Positions 1 to 10,299 of a DNA stretch of 64,000 nucleotides are shown here, one piece after another. The DNA is taken from NCBI GenBank assembly GCA_963422465.1, contig OY730171.1, forward strand, positions 3,410,001 to 3,474,000, written 5' to 3'. The notes beneath the pieces are model-generated. The model searched no databases and was not told where the DNA came from. It was given only the letters and a program-made list of their open reading frames with translations. A program made the translations under genes and the position numbers. The stretch's first letter is position 1. Each line of letters starts with the position of its first letter. The stretch comes from Lichina pygmaea. Lineage: Eukaryota; Ascomycota; Lichinomycetes; Lichinales; Lichinaceae.

Positions 1-1238
1 TTGGTGTCGTCTCCCACATGAGCATGGTCAGAGGCTACTTATATGACTGTTGCCTACATGAAAAGCAGCCTTTTCTGTGTACAGTACGATAGTAGTTGGA
101 TCTACTCAACCCAGTCACTCAGCTTCTTTTTTTTTATTCAGATCAATTGTCAAGTAATAGAAAGATAGTCATTAGCTGTTGATCATGAGGTCCAGAATAT
201 CAGGTATTGTGGCTTTGAGGGAATATGTTCTTATGTTTTTTAATTACGCAAAAGTGGAAGTGAGACCATCAAAGATTACTAGGTGTATGTATCTGTCCAG
301 TCTGTCTAATCTTGTACAGTCAGGTACACACCTGTGCATGAAGGAATAAAGGATGTCGTCAGTGATGGCTCTCTATGGCGTGCACAGTGTTCTGGAAGTA
401 GGCAACAAGAAGAGCGAGGTCGCGCAGATCGATGTTGTCAGGAAGAGGCACAAGATTTTTAACTTGTTTGTTCATGTTAGTTCTCTTGGAAGATGCTTGG
501 GGTCCCAGACTACCTCTTGCTTTCAGCTACTCGGAGTGAAATGAATATTCCTGACTCTACACACTGCAGGCACCTGCTCCTACTTACTTACTACTGTACC
601 TGCTGAAACTTGGTAGTGGAGATACTTAACCACAACTAAGTTGTTGACGGAAAAGCACAAGTCTCTTGATATTTTGTTATTCTAGACTGAGATATGTACT
701 CTGTACAGGTAGTGTGTCCAACACACTTCCACAGGTAGTGGTATCAACTTCTCACACTTTGTAGGCAGTTTCTGTAGTCATCAGCTTGGCAGGGCAGGAG
801 TCTTCAGCTCATCGAGTATTTAGCTAGCTCTATCCTTCGGTAGCCAGGGAATCAACTTATCTTCTCCCTCTTGTCTTGATGATTAGACCGAGCTCCGCGT
901 AGACAGTGCCTGGGTCCTTCCTAGACTCGCTACCAATAACTCTTGACAAAAAAGTACGACACTGGCTTAGGAAATCTTGTTTTCTGTTGTAGGGTTTTCT
1001 GAGAAACAATAAGTTGTAATGAGTGATGGGTTGAGCGGTAGCTACTGTAATTAACAGAACACAAAGATAACTGTCGTTTTGTATTGTCTCTGACTCAATA
1101 CTCCACAGTAAGAGATCCCAGAATGAAGGAGAAAGAAGGGTTTTGGCCCCGAAGACGGTTTTATCCTTTCAAACTACTATCGCTACTCCCGGCATAATCT
1201 AGTTAGCTAGTTTTAGAACGGCGGAAGACTTCAATCAA
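1..1238. other. AT-rich non-coding DNA
   Basis: I see no supportable gene here. The only ORF above 60 codons (353-544, +) has no recognisable motif. The DNA is AT-rich and relatively CpG-poor compared with the coding exons of the window, as expected for old repeat-derived sequence. No terminal repeats or tails were recognised. Confidence 0.5.
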
Positions 1239-2549
1239 TCAAAGACTCAATACTGAAGGTTGTTGAGAGGTTGCTCGAGACTTGATTTCTTGGAAGAGCA
1301 CCTTCCAAGGTTCTCTATGTGATACCACTCTGGCCTCCCCATTGATTTCCACGATATCAACAGTCAAATCCTTATCCGAGGTCTCGCGCCTCTTCCTATC
1401 TCTGTCAGACTCGCCGATCCCACTAGTGTCACCCTCTTCCTCATGTTTCCCGAACTGCCATCGATCATCCAGATACTTGGCATACTGGCACAGGATGTTG
1501 TTGCCATGTCGGCTTGGTGTGGTGGTTGGACTCAGATGGATTGCGTCCCGGAGAATATTGTCGAGATAGAAGATGATCTCGCCACAGTTGAGATCCCAAG
1601 CCAGATTTGGCCCAAAGTAGAACTGTTTTGTGGTGCTGAGATACGCAAATGTGTAGTGGTGACTGTCTGACAACAGACCGAATACTCCCCGGTTAATCTC
1701 GCTTTTCCGTGCTTCCCAGATCCCGCACATGTATACGAGAAGTTGTGCGAGGCCTGTTTCTGCTTTGCGGAACGCTTTTGCTACCACCACCAGGATTGCT
1801 TCTGTCACTGCTTTTGATGGGCCATGACCGAGAACCCAATCAGCCTTGCCACGAATTAGTAAGGAGGACTTGAACTCTGTGTTCTCCTTTGCCCTGACGT
1901 CGATGATGACTTCCGCTTGCAAGGACAATTGTTGATCGGCCTTTTTGTCAGCTAGGTGTTGCAGACGATTGACCAGAACAAGATTCAGTATCGTCCGAGT
2001 AAGCGACTCGTCCTGGCGATACCTGAGATGTGAGTTCCACTTGAGGTCCTTGATCACTTTGACTAGCTTGGAGTTAGCGAACACTTGTACCGTACTGTTG
2101 TAGATGTAGGTTGATGTACTATACTATAGTGTGCATCGAGCTCTGGGTATGCTTCGCGAACCTGGTTCTTTCGTACTGCTTCCTTGAGAAAGAAGCGATA
2201 GTTGGGATGTGCATCGACGAAGTCAACGCCGAGCAAGTCTGCGGTTCTATTGGTCTGCTGATAGTCCGACGCCTTTGTTGTCTGGCCAAAAATCGACAAT
2301 AGTTAGTTACATGCCTGAAGATCAATCTCATAGTTTGAACATACCTTGACTGGTCGAAGATGAGGAGGAAGAGAAGGTTGGTTGTCAGCCATATGAGATT
2401 GGATGCGTACTAGTACAGCTCGAAAACAATCGGGGATCTCTAGCTTGGCTATATCGTAATCCTGGAACTCGCGCGACTGATCACGGTTGATAGAGATGTG
2501 AGCGACTGAACTTTGTTGGGGAGTTGGAAAAGGAGAAGTGCGAGTGAAT
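1239..2549 (-). pseudogene. Broken PD-(D/E)XK nuclease-like fungal protein gene
   Basis: A degenerate minus-strand gene. The longest piece is 281 codons (2081 down to 1239). It carries a GKADW segment followed by AILVVVAKAF, the layout of a PD-(D/E)XK nuclease core (Asp, then hydrophobic strand with E-x-K); here the expected Glu is Val, so the site looks dead. Upstream pieces extend it: codons read from about 2549 to 2346, then a splice-like break (GTATGT donor near 2345, CCAG acceptor near 2285), then codons to about 2110, where the frame slips by one base. No initiating ATG is visible at the 5' end. The piece at 2110-2299 (TADLLGVDFVDAHPNYRFF) reads as coding. Similar proteins occur in many fungi as uncharacterised, sometimes Crinkler-associated, families. 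The family assignment is from memory of the motif pattern; that the gene is broken is seen directly. Confidence 0.45.
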
Positions 2550-3053
2550 TTACCTAGCTTTTGATAATCGACTCTGGCTTTGTGTGATCCTGAGTGTCAA
2601 ACGTACTACAGTACTCCATACATATACCTAGAATGACTAAGTGGCAAGAGAGACCGCTATGACTAATTGCAATTCTACCAATCAGCATTTGTATTTCCTC
2701 TTTTAGCCTAGTCCGATTCGCTCCCCATTTTCCGACTTATCACCAAAAATAGGATAGTTCCGGCCCTCAGTTGATCTTTCGCTCTTGACCACTGGATCGT
2801 CAAATACAGTACGAGTATATTCTGTACGTACCGGTACAGCACGAGGTACGGAAGTACAGTAGGGCGACCACAATCTAGGCACCCCTCTCCACCACTGCTC
2901 TGTCAGGAGTATGGTGTCATAGTGGCAAGAGATTCGCAGGCCCGGAACGCAGAGCTGTAAGGCCGTCCAAGATCTGACACAAATTCAACCAGACACTTCT
3001 ACCCAGACCTTCCAGTGAACAAGTGGGCTTGTTGTTATCTCATCAGAATAACA
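2550..3053. other. Intergenic, with GTAC-rich patch
   Basis: No gene. Positions about 2805-2866 form a cluster of GTAC/TACGTAC-type words of the kind that recurs between genes across the window. The rest has no recognisable content. Confidence 0.5.
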
Positions 3054-3320
3054 GTTGGTAATTGGTAATTGGTATTCCTACTCCATTCTAGTGCTAGTTA
3101 TCTAGACTATGCTGGGTCAGCTATGAAAATTAAGCAAGGAAAACCCTAGGCCTGCTAGGGTGAAAAACCTCCTTCTGCAGTGCCTGGCCAGCACTATCCT
3201 GTCGAGATGCTGTAGAACGTGGGGGGTGGCTGGCTAGCAGCCAGCTTCCAGCTGCTCCTGAGCCCAGGAGAACTGGGGGAGAATGCCTTGTCGGAGGATC
3301 CACGCTGTGAGGGCGGCAGC
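3054..3320 (-). mobile_element. LINE 3' terminus, copy 1
   Basis: Read on the minus strand, this stretch aligns by eye with the sequence at 41905-42130: a shared block ending CCCAGGAGAACTGGGGGAGA on the plus strand (3265-3284), a TGAAAA(A)CCTCC block (3160-3171), then GGTTTTCCTT, an AGCATARTCTAG block and GTAGGAAT. After GTAGGAAT come about three copies of a 7-bp AATTACC-type unit (3054-3079). Short tandem tails of this kind are typical of LINE 3' ends. It is a dead 5'-truncated copy or part of a larger remnant extending towards 4600. Confidence 0.6.
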
Positions 3321-4628
3321 GGGCCGTGGCCACAGTTGAGCTATGCCGAGGCATAGCGCAGAGTCGACATCCCGTGCAGGGTCTCTGCCACGCTTCCCCG
3401 CAGTCCTGAGGCCTTTTGCGCTCCGCCGCGTACGCTCACCCCTAGGTCCTGCTTCGGAGCGCCGGGTTGCCAGCCCGGAGCCCACGCTCCAACTGCAGTT
3501 TGCTCCTTGAGCCCGTCATTTGCAGCCTGAGCCTGCACTCTGTACGGACCGGCATGCGCTTCCGTCCTCTCGGGCCATATAGACAGTCTCGTAGTAGGCC
3601 CAGACCCTACTGCCGTCACTGCCATTATATGCCACGCCCCGCAGCTCTCGCTGTTTCGCGTTACCTCTGTAGATCTCTCGTACAGAGGCCGACCATGCCT
3701 CGCAGGCTCTACGGACCCTGCAGGCCATGCCAGCACCTGCAGGACCGCCTTTCCAGCCCACTAACCAAGTAGGGAGGAGTCTCAATCTGCCCGCTGTCGC
3801 CTGTGGGGCCCCGGTTGTACGTGGTGACCCACCGGAGAACCTCCGAACAGAGAATCTCCGGTGCCCCGGCCCCGGTCCGCAGGCAGTCCGAAGGGAACCC
3901 GTGGCAAGGCCTTAGGCAAAACCATCAAGCCAGCACTTTGGCTATCACACGGCCCTTAGGCACTGGAGCGGCGGGCTTCCTCCGGGCTGCCTGCTCGCCT
4001 TCTTGAACACGTATTCCCCGTTCGATTAACAATGCCGCGGTGCAGATATCGCTCCCCTCCTAGAACAAGATCCTCGACGCATTAGCTGCTGGAGACTCTG
4101 CTAGGGGGGTTGTGCGATGAAAACTCCTCTCGACTACTCCAGAGGTGCCCTGTCGGATGCCTAGACTTCACATCCACCAGCTGCAGGGCTGGCTTCGGGC
4201 CGTAGCGTACACGGTAGACATCCGTCGGGTGGTTTTCATAACCAGTTTGGTCGCAGTCCTCTGTTCTGCTGATGTCGCTTCACGGGGGCGTCCAGGGTGC
4301 CTGCGCGACACCTCCGGTGGCCCGTCGCTCCACGGGCACCAGCAGCTCGACCGGTGACTCAATTAGCTCTCGATGCAGCGACTACAAGCAGCTTGGGAGA
4401 CTGCCTGCCATCGCTGCACCGAGGTTCCCAGCCTGCACCGCGTGGAGGTTTGAGTCGTCGCAGGCCCAGAATAACAGTAGAAGGAGCAAAGATGTCAGTG
4501 GTCGAAGGGTTTATCATTTTGTCACGCCCGCTTCTGTAATGGGTTCTCCCTTCCCGCCATGTCATCTTATCCACATCCATCCTTCTTCCCCCTTCCTGGA
4601 CACTAGTAGCAAGTCCAGCTGATCGCCT
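3321..4628. other. GC-rich unresolved stretch, possibly decayed LINE body
   Basis: About 1.3 kb of GC-rich, CpG-containing sequence with only short overlapping ORFs on both strands (longest 131 codons, minus, 3736-3341). It abuts the LINE 3' terminus on the side where the LINE body would lie. However, I could not find a reverse-transcriptase or zinc-knuckle motif in any frame. It could be a decayed retroelement or a lost gene. The 3' untranslated region of the neighbouring minus-strand gene (ending at 4629) must occupy its last part. Confidence 0.3.
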
Positions 4629-5295
4629 CTACTCCTGCCCAGCGCCGTACCCGTGCTCCTCACCACCTTCTTCGCCGCGCCTGTCCTGCCGTGCGCCACT
4701 GCCCTGTTCCACGTGACCGCCCTGCTGTGGCACCATCCTACGCCTCAGCGTGTCATCTGCAACCTCTCCATGCACTCGACTGCCACCTTGCACACCGTTC
4801 GGTGCCTCCGCTGCCGCAGCCGTCGTCAATACCGACCCGGTGGAGCGCGTGGGATCACTCTCCGAAGTGCTCGACGGTGCATCGACATCAGAGTAGGAGA
4901 ACCTGCCCGCCAGCCGGTCACTGTTGATGGAGGTACTTGATCCCCCATGCCGAGACGGATCAGCGGCGGTCTGCGAAGAGGCTTGTGGAGCTGGGTCCGT
5001 GGTAATCCCATGGGTTGATGGCAAAGCAATTGCTGTGGTTTGAGAGGACTCTGGGTGCTGCTGTTCGGCGGCGGACGTTGAAGTTGCTCCTCCTTGATGC
5101 CCGTTCGGGTTCTGGTTGTGTTCGGTGGGCGCGGTCGCCGCCGCAGCTGCTTCTGCAGCTGCCTCTGCGGCGTCTCGGGCTGCGATATGTCTCTCTCCAA
5201 CACCCGGCACGAGACTGGCGAGGAAGATCAAGACTGATCGCTCGAAAGAGCGCAGCCGCTCGGTCAACCAACCTCTTCCTTGTAGAGCTTCTGCC

Positions 5296-5326
<31 letters not shown>

Positions 5327-7637
5327 GACGGATGAGCCGTGCTGCGATTGCGGCGGGGTCTGGATCTTGGTCTACCCTCGGCGGTGCGGCGGCCGGGCCG
5401 TTATGAGGGTTGTTGACGGCGTCGGCATTATTATTATTATTGTTGTTGTCGTTGTTGTTGGGCACTGCCTGGCCGATACCATGTGCTCCGGCTCTTCGAT
5501 TAACAGCTGGCCGAGCATCCGCGAGTGGCAGTACGGCCTCTAGATGTCGCCTGACAGGCCCCCAAACGGCGTCACGCACGCCGTCGAGGAATCCCGCTTG
5601 AGCGGCGAAGATGACCAGTGCGCTCAGGATAACGACGATGCTACGTCGCCACCCGCTCCCGCCCGTGAAGAAGTAGACGAACCCAAGCAGCCGAATGAAC
5701 AGCCAAAGGTGACCGCCAACAGGAAGCACAATCCGAAGTATTTCATGCATCCTGCCCGCGTTATCTTCCTGCGGGCGTTGTTGTTGCGCCGGTTGCTGCA
5801 CCTGCACTTGAGCTGGAGCCTGAGCGGGCCGCTGCGGCTGTGACTGTTGCGGCAGCATTGCATTCGTGGGTTCAGTGGCGCCCGGTCGACCTGTTCTTGC
5901 AGACAGACGAACACGGGATGTGCCAGGTCGGTACCGCTCCTCAACAGGCATATCGAACGGCAGTAGGAAAGGATTGGCGCCAGGATTGGGATGACGATGC
6001 GTGGAATCCACTCCCATGTGAGGCATGTAGACAGCGTTCGCTAGATCGGCTCTGTACTGCCCAGATGGGGCAATAAGAAGCCCGCGGGGACCTTCCGGTG
6101 ACAACAGGAGATATAACGTCGTATCTTCCGGCTGGCGGTAAGCTGCGGACAAATGTTCCCGTGTCTGGCTCGACGGTCCCGTTCGGCGGAAAGCCGACGG
6201 TCTGGGCGGAGCGGTGCTGTAAACGGCATTTGGTCTCTGGCGGACTCGACGAGGTCTAGTGGCTGCTGCTGCAGTTGTTGACGGAATAGGGCCCCTCTCT
6301 CGACGATGCGAAGGCTCGCTGGGACGTACTGCTTGCCTCGCCCAAGGCGAAGCGTATTGGGCAGGGTAAGGTTGACCAGGAACAAGTCCTAGTTCTACTT
6401 CGAAAGCATCGCGCGCAGCCGCTGGGGCGGCAGTGGCCGGGTGCTCTTCTCCACCGAAGCGGAACGACAGAAGAGGTGAAGGCTCCTGTGGCTGGATCGG
6501 TGGCGGCAGGGGCAGATCAGGAGGTAACGGTGAGGTGTCCGCTCCAGCGAATCCAGGCAATCCCCCAGTCAGACTTCCACCCACCCCTTGGCCATTTGGC
6601 AGTGTTGGAATCGCCACGGCACCCTCGGTGACGGTAATTTGCCAGGTATGGAGTCGAGGATCGATATTGTCAGGATGAACGCTCTGCGAGCCAGTCAACG
6701 GTGGTTGAAAGTCAGGATGGTTCCGCCCAGAGCCAGAGTTGGTCTGCTCACGACCCGCAGAGCTGGTCGCAGATCCGGTTCCTGCTGCTAGAGGTCTATG
6801 ACCTTCTCCCGGGAGGGTGCCGGTCCCGTACCTGATGGCTGATACTCTCGCCCTCTGCTGATGAGCCACATTCCGTTGGAATTCGTAGTCATCCCGCGTC
6901 CGAGGAGCTGGAACAGCGCCTCCAGATGTAACAATGTTGTGCGAGTGAGACGGTATTCTCCGCTGGCCTGCTATATGAGGCGCGTGCAGCGCCACATGAT
7001 GAGGATGGGTGCCAGGTGGTATTGGCTGTTGGATGAGCTCCGCCATAGACGGGTGGAGGAAAGGTGGGAGTTGCTCAGGCTGTACCATCAATGGAAAATG
7101 AGTTGCGTCTGGGCGGATATGAGGAGCCATCGGCGGAGCTTGTTGCGGATTGAGCATGGCACGTGCTGAGACCGACGACGGACGTTCAGAAGGAACGCGA
7201 ATGTCTCGCTCAGGGTGCGACGATGCGCGGACCATGTTTGGTGACCTAGCTGGCAGTGGTGACATGACCAAGTGTAACACCTGCGTTGAGGAGCTCTCAA
7301 GCTGATAAACTCTATCAGCATTTTCCGCGGACGATCCATGACTGTAACCTACCACTGGCAGTCCGAAGACGCGAACAAGTTGCTCAGTCTGATCCCCGAG
7401 CATGCGGCCCAGGTGAATGAGCCTCTGTCGCTCGGGAGCAGGGTGGCTTGGGACTGAATCTCGTATGCGAAGCCTCAGTTCTCCTACCGTAAGAGCTGCA
7501 GGCACGTCCGTCAGAATCAGTGGGCTTGGAATCTCTGCCGATGGCGAGAGCAACTTGAGGGTCAGCATAGGTTCCCTGTCAGCGCTGACTGAGGTTTCAG
7601 GCACGGCGCCATCGGTATCGTGCACCTCTGACGCCAT
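4629..7637 (-). CDS. HERP/Usa1-like ubiquitin-domain membrane protein (ERAD)
   Basis: Single-exon ORF of 1002 aa; the ATG at 7637 is a true start. Residues about 24-95 form a ubiquitin-like domain (LTLKLL ... GELRLRIRD ... RLIHLGRML). The middle is Pro/Ser/Arg-rich and disordered. Two hydrophobic segments lie near residues 635-690 (LWLFIRLLGFVYFF and SIVVILSALVIFAA), and a third hydrophobic patch near 790 (SVLIFLASLVPG). This N-terminal UBL plus C-terminal hairpin layout is that of HERP (animals) and Usa1 (yeast), ER-membrane scaffolds of the Hrd1 ubiquitin ligase in ER-associated degradation. Low-complexity insertions follow the hairpin: an Asn run near 731, a Gln run near 774 and an Ala-rich run near 820. 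The role is inferred from architecture, not from sequence identity I could measure. The transposon at 7732 lies only 95 bp upstream of the start codon, so it probably sits in or next to the promoter. Confidence 0.75.
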
Positions 7638-7733
7638 TTTATCTGGCCTCAGAAGAGAGCGGCAAATTGATCATAAGCCCGCTGCTGTAGATGATCACCC
7701 AGGTGGCCAGATGGCTGATTTCATTGAGGATTA

Positions 7734-7776
7734 CCGTAGTCGATCACGTGACGCTCGTTATCACCCAACGCTCGGT
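7734..7776 (+). repeat. Left terminal inverted repeat of the pogo-like element
   Basis: 43 bp beginning CCGTAGTCGATCACGTG and ending AACGCTCGGT, preceded by the TA at 7732-7733. It is the exact reverse complement of 9823-9865. Confidence 0.95.
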
Positions 7777-7809
7777 ATTTGTAGATTTTGACCTTTTTTT
7801 TATATCGCC

Positions 7810-9497
7810 ATGGAGAGGTCATACGACGACCGAATGAGTGATGCTCTTGCTGAGCTGGACCTAGCGGATCGAATCAACTATACGGCAACTGCTGTAAAGC
7901 ATGATATCAGTCGTCATGCACTTTCTCGTCGCCACCAGGGGAAGAGCACCTCCCGAAAAGAAGTCAACTCCACGATCGTCAAAGCTCTCTCCGATAGCCA
8001 GGAAGCAGTTCTGGTAGAGCGTATCAGTGCTCTGAGCCTTAAGGGATGGCCAATGACACCTCAGGTTGTCCGAGACTTGGCAGAACGTATTGCCAGAAGA
8101 CCTCTTGGGAAGTGCTGGACGCAACGCTTTGTGCAACGTCATTTGGACACTATTGAAAGTGTCTACCTGAAGCCTATAGATAAGAAGCGTAAATGGGCAG
8201 AATCTATAGCCCAAATCAAGGCTTTTTACCAGCTGGTATTACTATCCCCAGTATTATTGATGAATTCTTGCTAATCTTCATATAGCTAGATGACGCTATT
8301 GAGAAATACCATATCACAGCGGATAACATCTACAATGTTGACGAGAAAGGCTTCCTCATTGGCCAGGGGCATGCCACACGACGAATTGTCAACAAGGAGG
8401 CACGGAAAGCTGGCAGGATTCTAGGTGTTAATCAAGATGGGAGTCGAGAGTTTGTGACTCTAGTTGCATGTGTTCGAGCAACTGGATCATATATCCCTCC
8501 AACTCTTATCTACCAAGGCCAATCTCATGACCTTCTTGATACCTGGGTGCAAGATCTGAACAATACTGAGGCATATTTTGCTGTCTCTGAGAAAGGGTGG
8601 ACTAATAATGATCTAGGTCTGCAATGGTTAGAGAAAGTCTTCAACAAGTCTACCAGAACTCAGACAGGACGAAGCCGTCGTCGTCTTCTTATTGTTGATG
8701 GCCATTCTAGCCATGTTAATCTTCCTTTCCTTGAATACGCTGATGCAAATAGTATTATTATTCTTGTACTACCTCCTCATACTACCCATCGATTACAGCC
8801 CCTTGATGTTGGTCTTTTCTCTCCCCTAGCACAACACTATTCCCAACAGCTTGATGTTGTGATGCGTAACAGCTTAGGCATTACATCTATCACAAAACAC
8901 ATCTTCTGGCCTATCTTCTACTCTGCGTGGCAAAAAAGCTTTACAACTGAGAATATTCAGTCAGCTTTTGAGGCTACTGGTATCTTTCCCCTGAATGCTT
9001 CTCGAGTACTTGATGTTCTTAATCCACCTTCTCATACACCTCAGAAACCTGCCCCTATCTGTGCTAAGACTCCTGTTACACTCAAATCTTTCCGTTATGC
9101 AATTCGAGCGCAGAAGAAAGCTACTTCCTCAGAAGGGCTTGAGCAGATCAGTGATGGCTTTGCAAAAGTTATCACAGAGCGAGATCTCTATAAAGCTACA
9201 GTGGAACAGCTAACACAGGCTCTATTAATGGAGAAGAAGAAGAAACAGCGAGGAAAGCGGCTTAATCTGCTTGGAGAGGAGGATAATAAGCCTCAGATCT
9301 TCACTCCAACGAAAATCCAAGCTGCACTTGCAAGAAATGCTGAAAAGGAGCAGGAGGAGAAGCAGAAGAAGGAGGAGAAGGATAGGAAGAAGGGGGAGCG
9401 TACGCAAAAGCAATTGGAGAAGGAAGAGCAACAGACTGACCGAGAAATTGCTTGTCAAGTGGCAAGAGAAGAGAAGGCCAAAAAGCTGCAATTGTGA
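7810..9497 (+). CDS. Pogo/Fot1-like transposase (DDE), C-terminus frameshifted
   Basis: Join 7810-8235 and 8286-9497; the 50-bp phase-0 intron has GTATTA donor, GCTAAT branch site and ATATAG acceptor. The N-terminus has the CENP-B/psq-type helix-turn-helix pattern (INYTATAVKHDISRHALSRRHQG). The catalytic triad is visible as NVDEKG, LIVDGHSSH and QPLDVGLF; the last two Asp are separated by 35 residues (DD35D). The C-terminus is a charged Lys/Glu coiled-coil-like tail. The frame ends at 9497, but a typical family ending (a TSRGRV...PSRF segment) lies in another frame at 9452-9700. This suggests a one-base slip near the A-run at 9479-9484. The catalytic core is unaffected. It would cut and paste the element at TA sites. 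Whether the truncated tail matters is unknown. Confidence 0.9.
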
Positions 9498-9822
9498 AAG
9501 CTAATAGGGAGGCCAAAAAGCAGGCAGCAGGAAAGGAGAAGGTCCAGGGAGGCTCAGAGACTGTTGAGGAGTCTTCTCCACCAAGCAAGGAAGCTCCTAT
9601 CATTGAAGATGACGAAGATAAGTGGAGCTCTGAGGAGGAGGCTCCTAAACTGACTTCACGTGGTCGAGTCTTGAAGAAGCCATCACGCTTTGTACACTAG
9701 ACTTCTATTGTTCACTATCTCTTCTATACATGCTATTCTATCATATATCCAAGTTTGAGATAGTCCCGACAAATATCTATTAAGTTATTCAACTTTCCCT
9801 TGAGGGGGTGCTTGGTCGCTCA

Positions 9823-9865
9823 ACCGAGCGTTGGGTGATAACGAGCGTCACGTGATCGACTACGG
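9823..9865 (-). repeat. Right terminal inverted repeat of the pogo-like element
   Basis: Exact 43-bp inverted copy of 7734-7776, followed by the TA at 9866-9867. The host flank beyond it is itself palindromic and GTAC-rich (TACGGTACCGTATACCGGTA). Confidence 0.95.
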
Positions 9866-10299
9866 TACCGTATACCGGTATCTGCTTCGTATGGACGTGG
9901 AGAGAAAGAGAGAGAGATATGGTACCACCAGAGCTGGCAAGAAGAGTGTGAGAAGCAGCTGGATGGAATGGGTGAGAGCAGAAACAGAAGAGAACCTTCT
10001 TCACGTTTTTCGCCGCGTCGATATAGAGACTTTGCACATCCCCGGCCAAAGCCGTCTCGTTGTCCCAAATGCAGCACGCGCCAAGACATTACGGTAGCGC
10101 CGTAGCCGCTAGCCGCAGTGTACTCCCTGTCCGCTAGCCGCCTGTGCCGCTGTCACCCACCCCGGCGACTGCCGTTCCTTTCGTCATTGGTCTGGAAGAT
10201 ATTTCCTAGTACTCCAGTAAAGCCTTCCACCGGCGTCTCCAATCTCCGTCTGAACATCTCAAAATCTGCAACGTTCCTTTCACTCCTTGATGGATAATC

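Larger units (their letters stand above)
7734..9865 (+). mobile_element. Pogo/Fot1-like DNA transposon, essentially complete
   Basis: A 2132-bp element bounded by perfectly matching 43-bp terminal inverted repeats and flanked by TA on both sides (7732-7733 and 9866-9867), the TA target-site duplication of the Tc1/mariner superfamily. It carries one two-exon transposase gene on the plus strand. The identical terminal repeats and open catalytic frame point to recent insertion. It sits in the spacer between two divergently transcribed genes, the HERP-like gene (-) and phosphatidylserine decarboxylase (+), 95 bp and about 435 bp from their start codons. Confidence 0.93.

Noticed and set aside
8236-8453. 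Apparent break in the transposase gene
   Set aside because: Explained by a 50-bp intron (8236-8285) with proper donor, branch and acceptor; the following codons are open to the next ATG.
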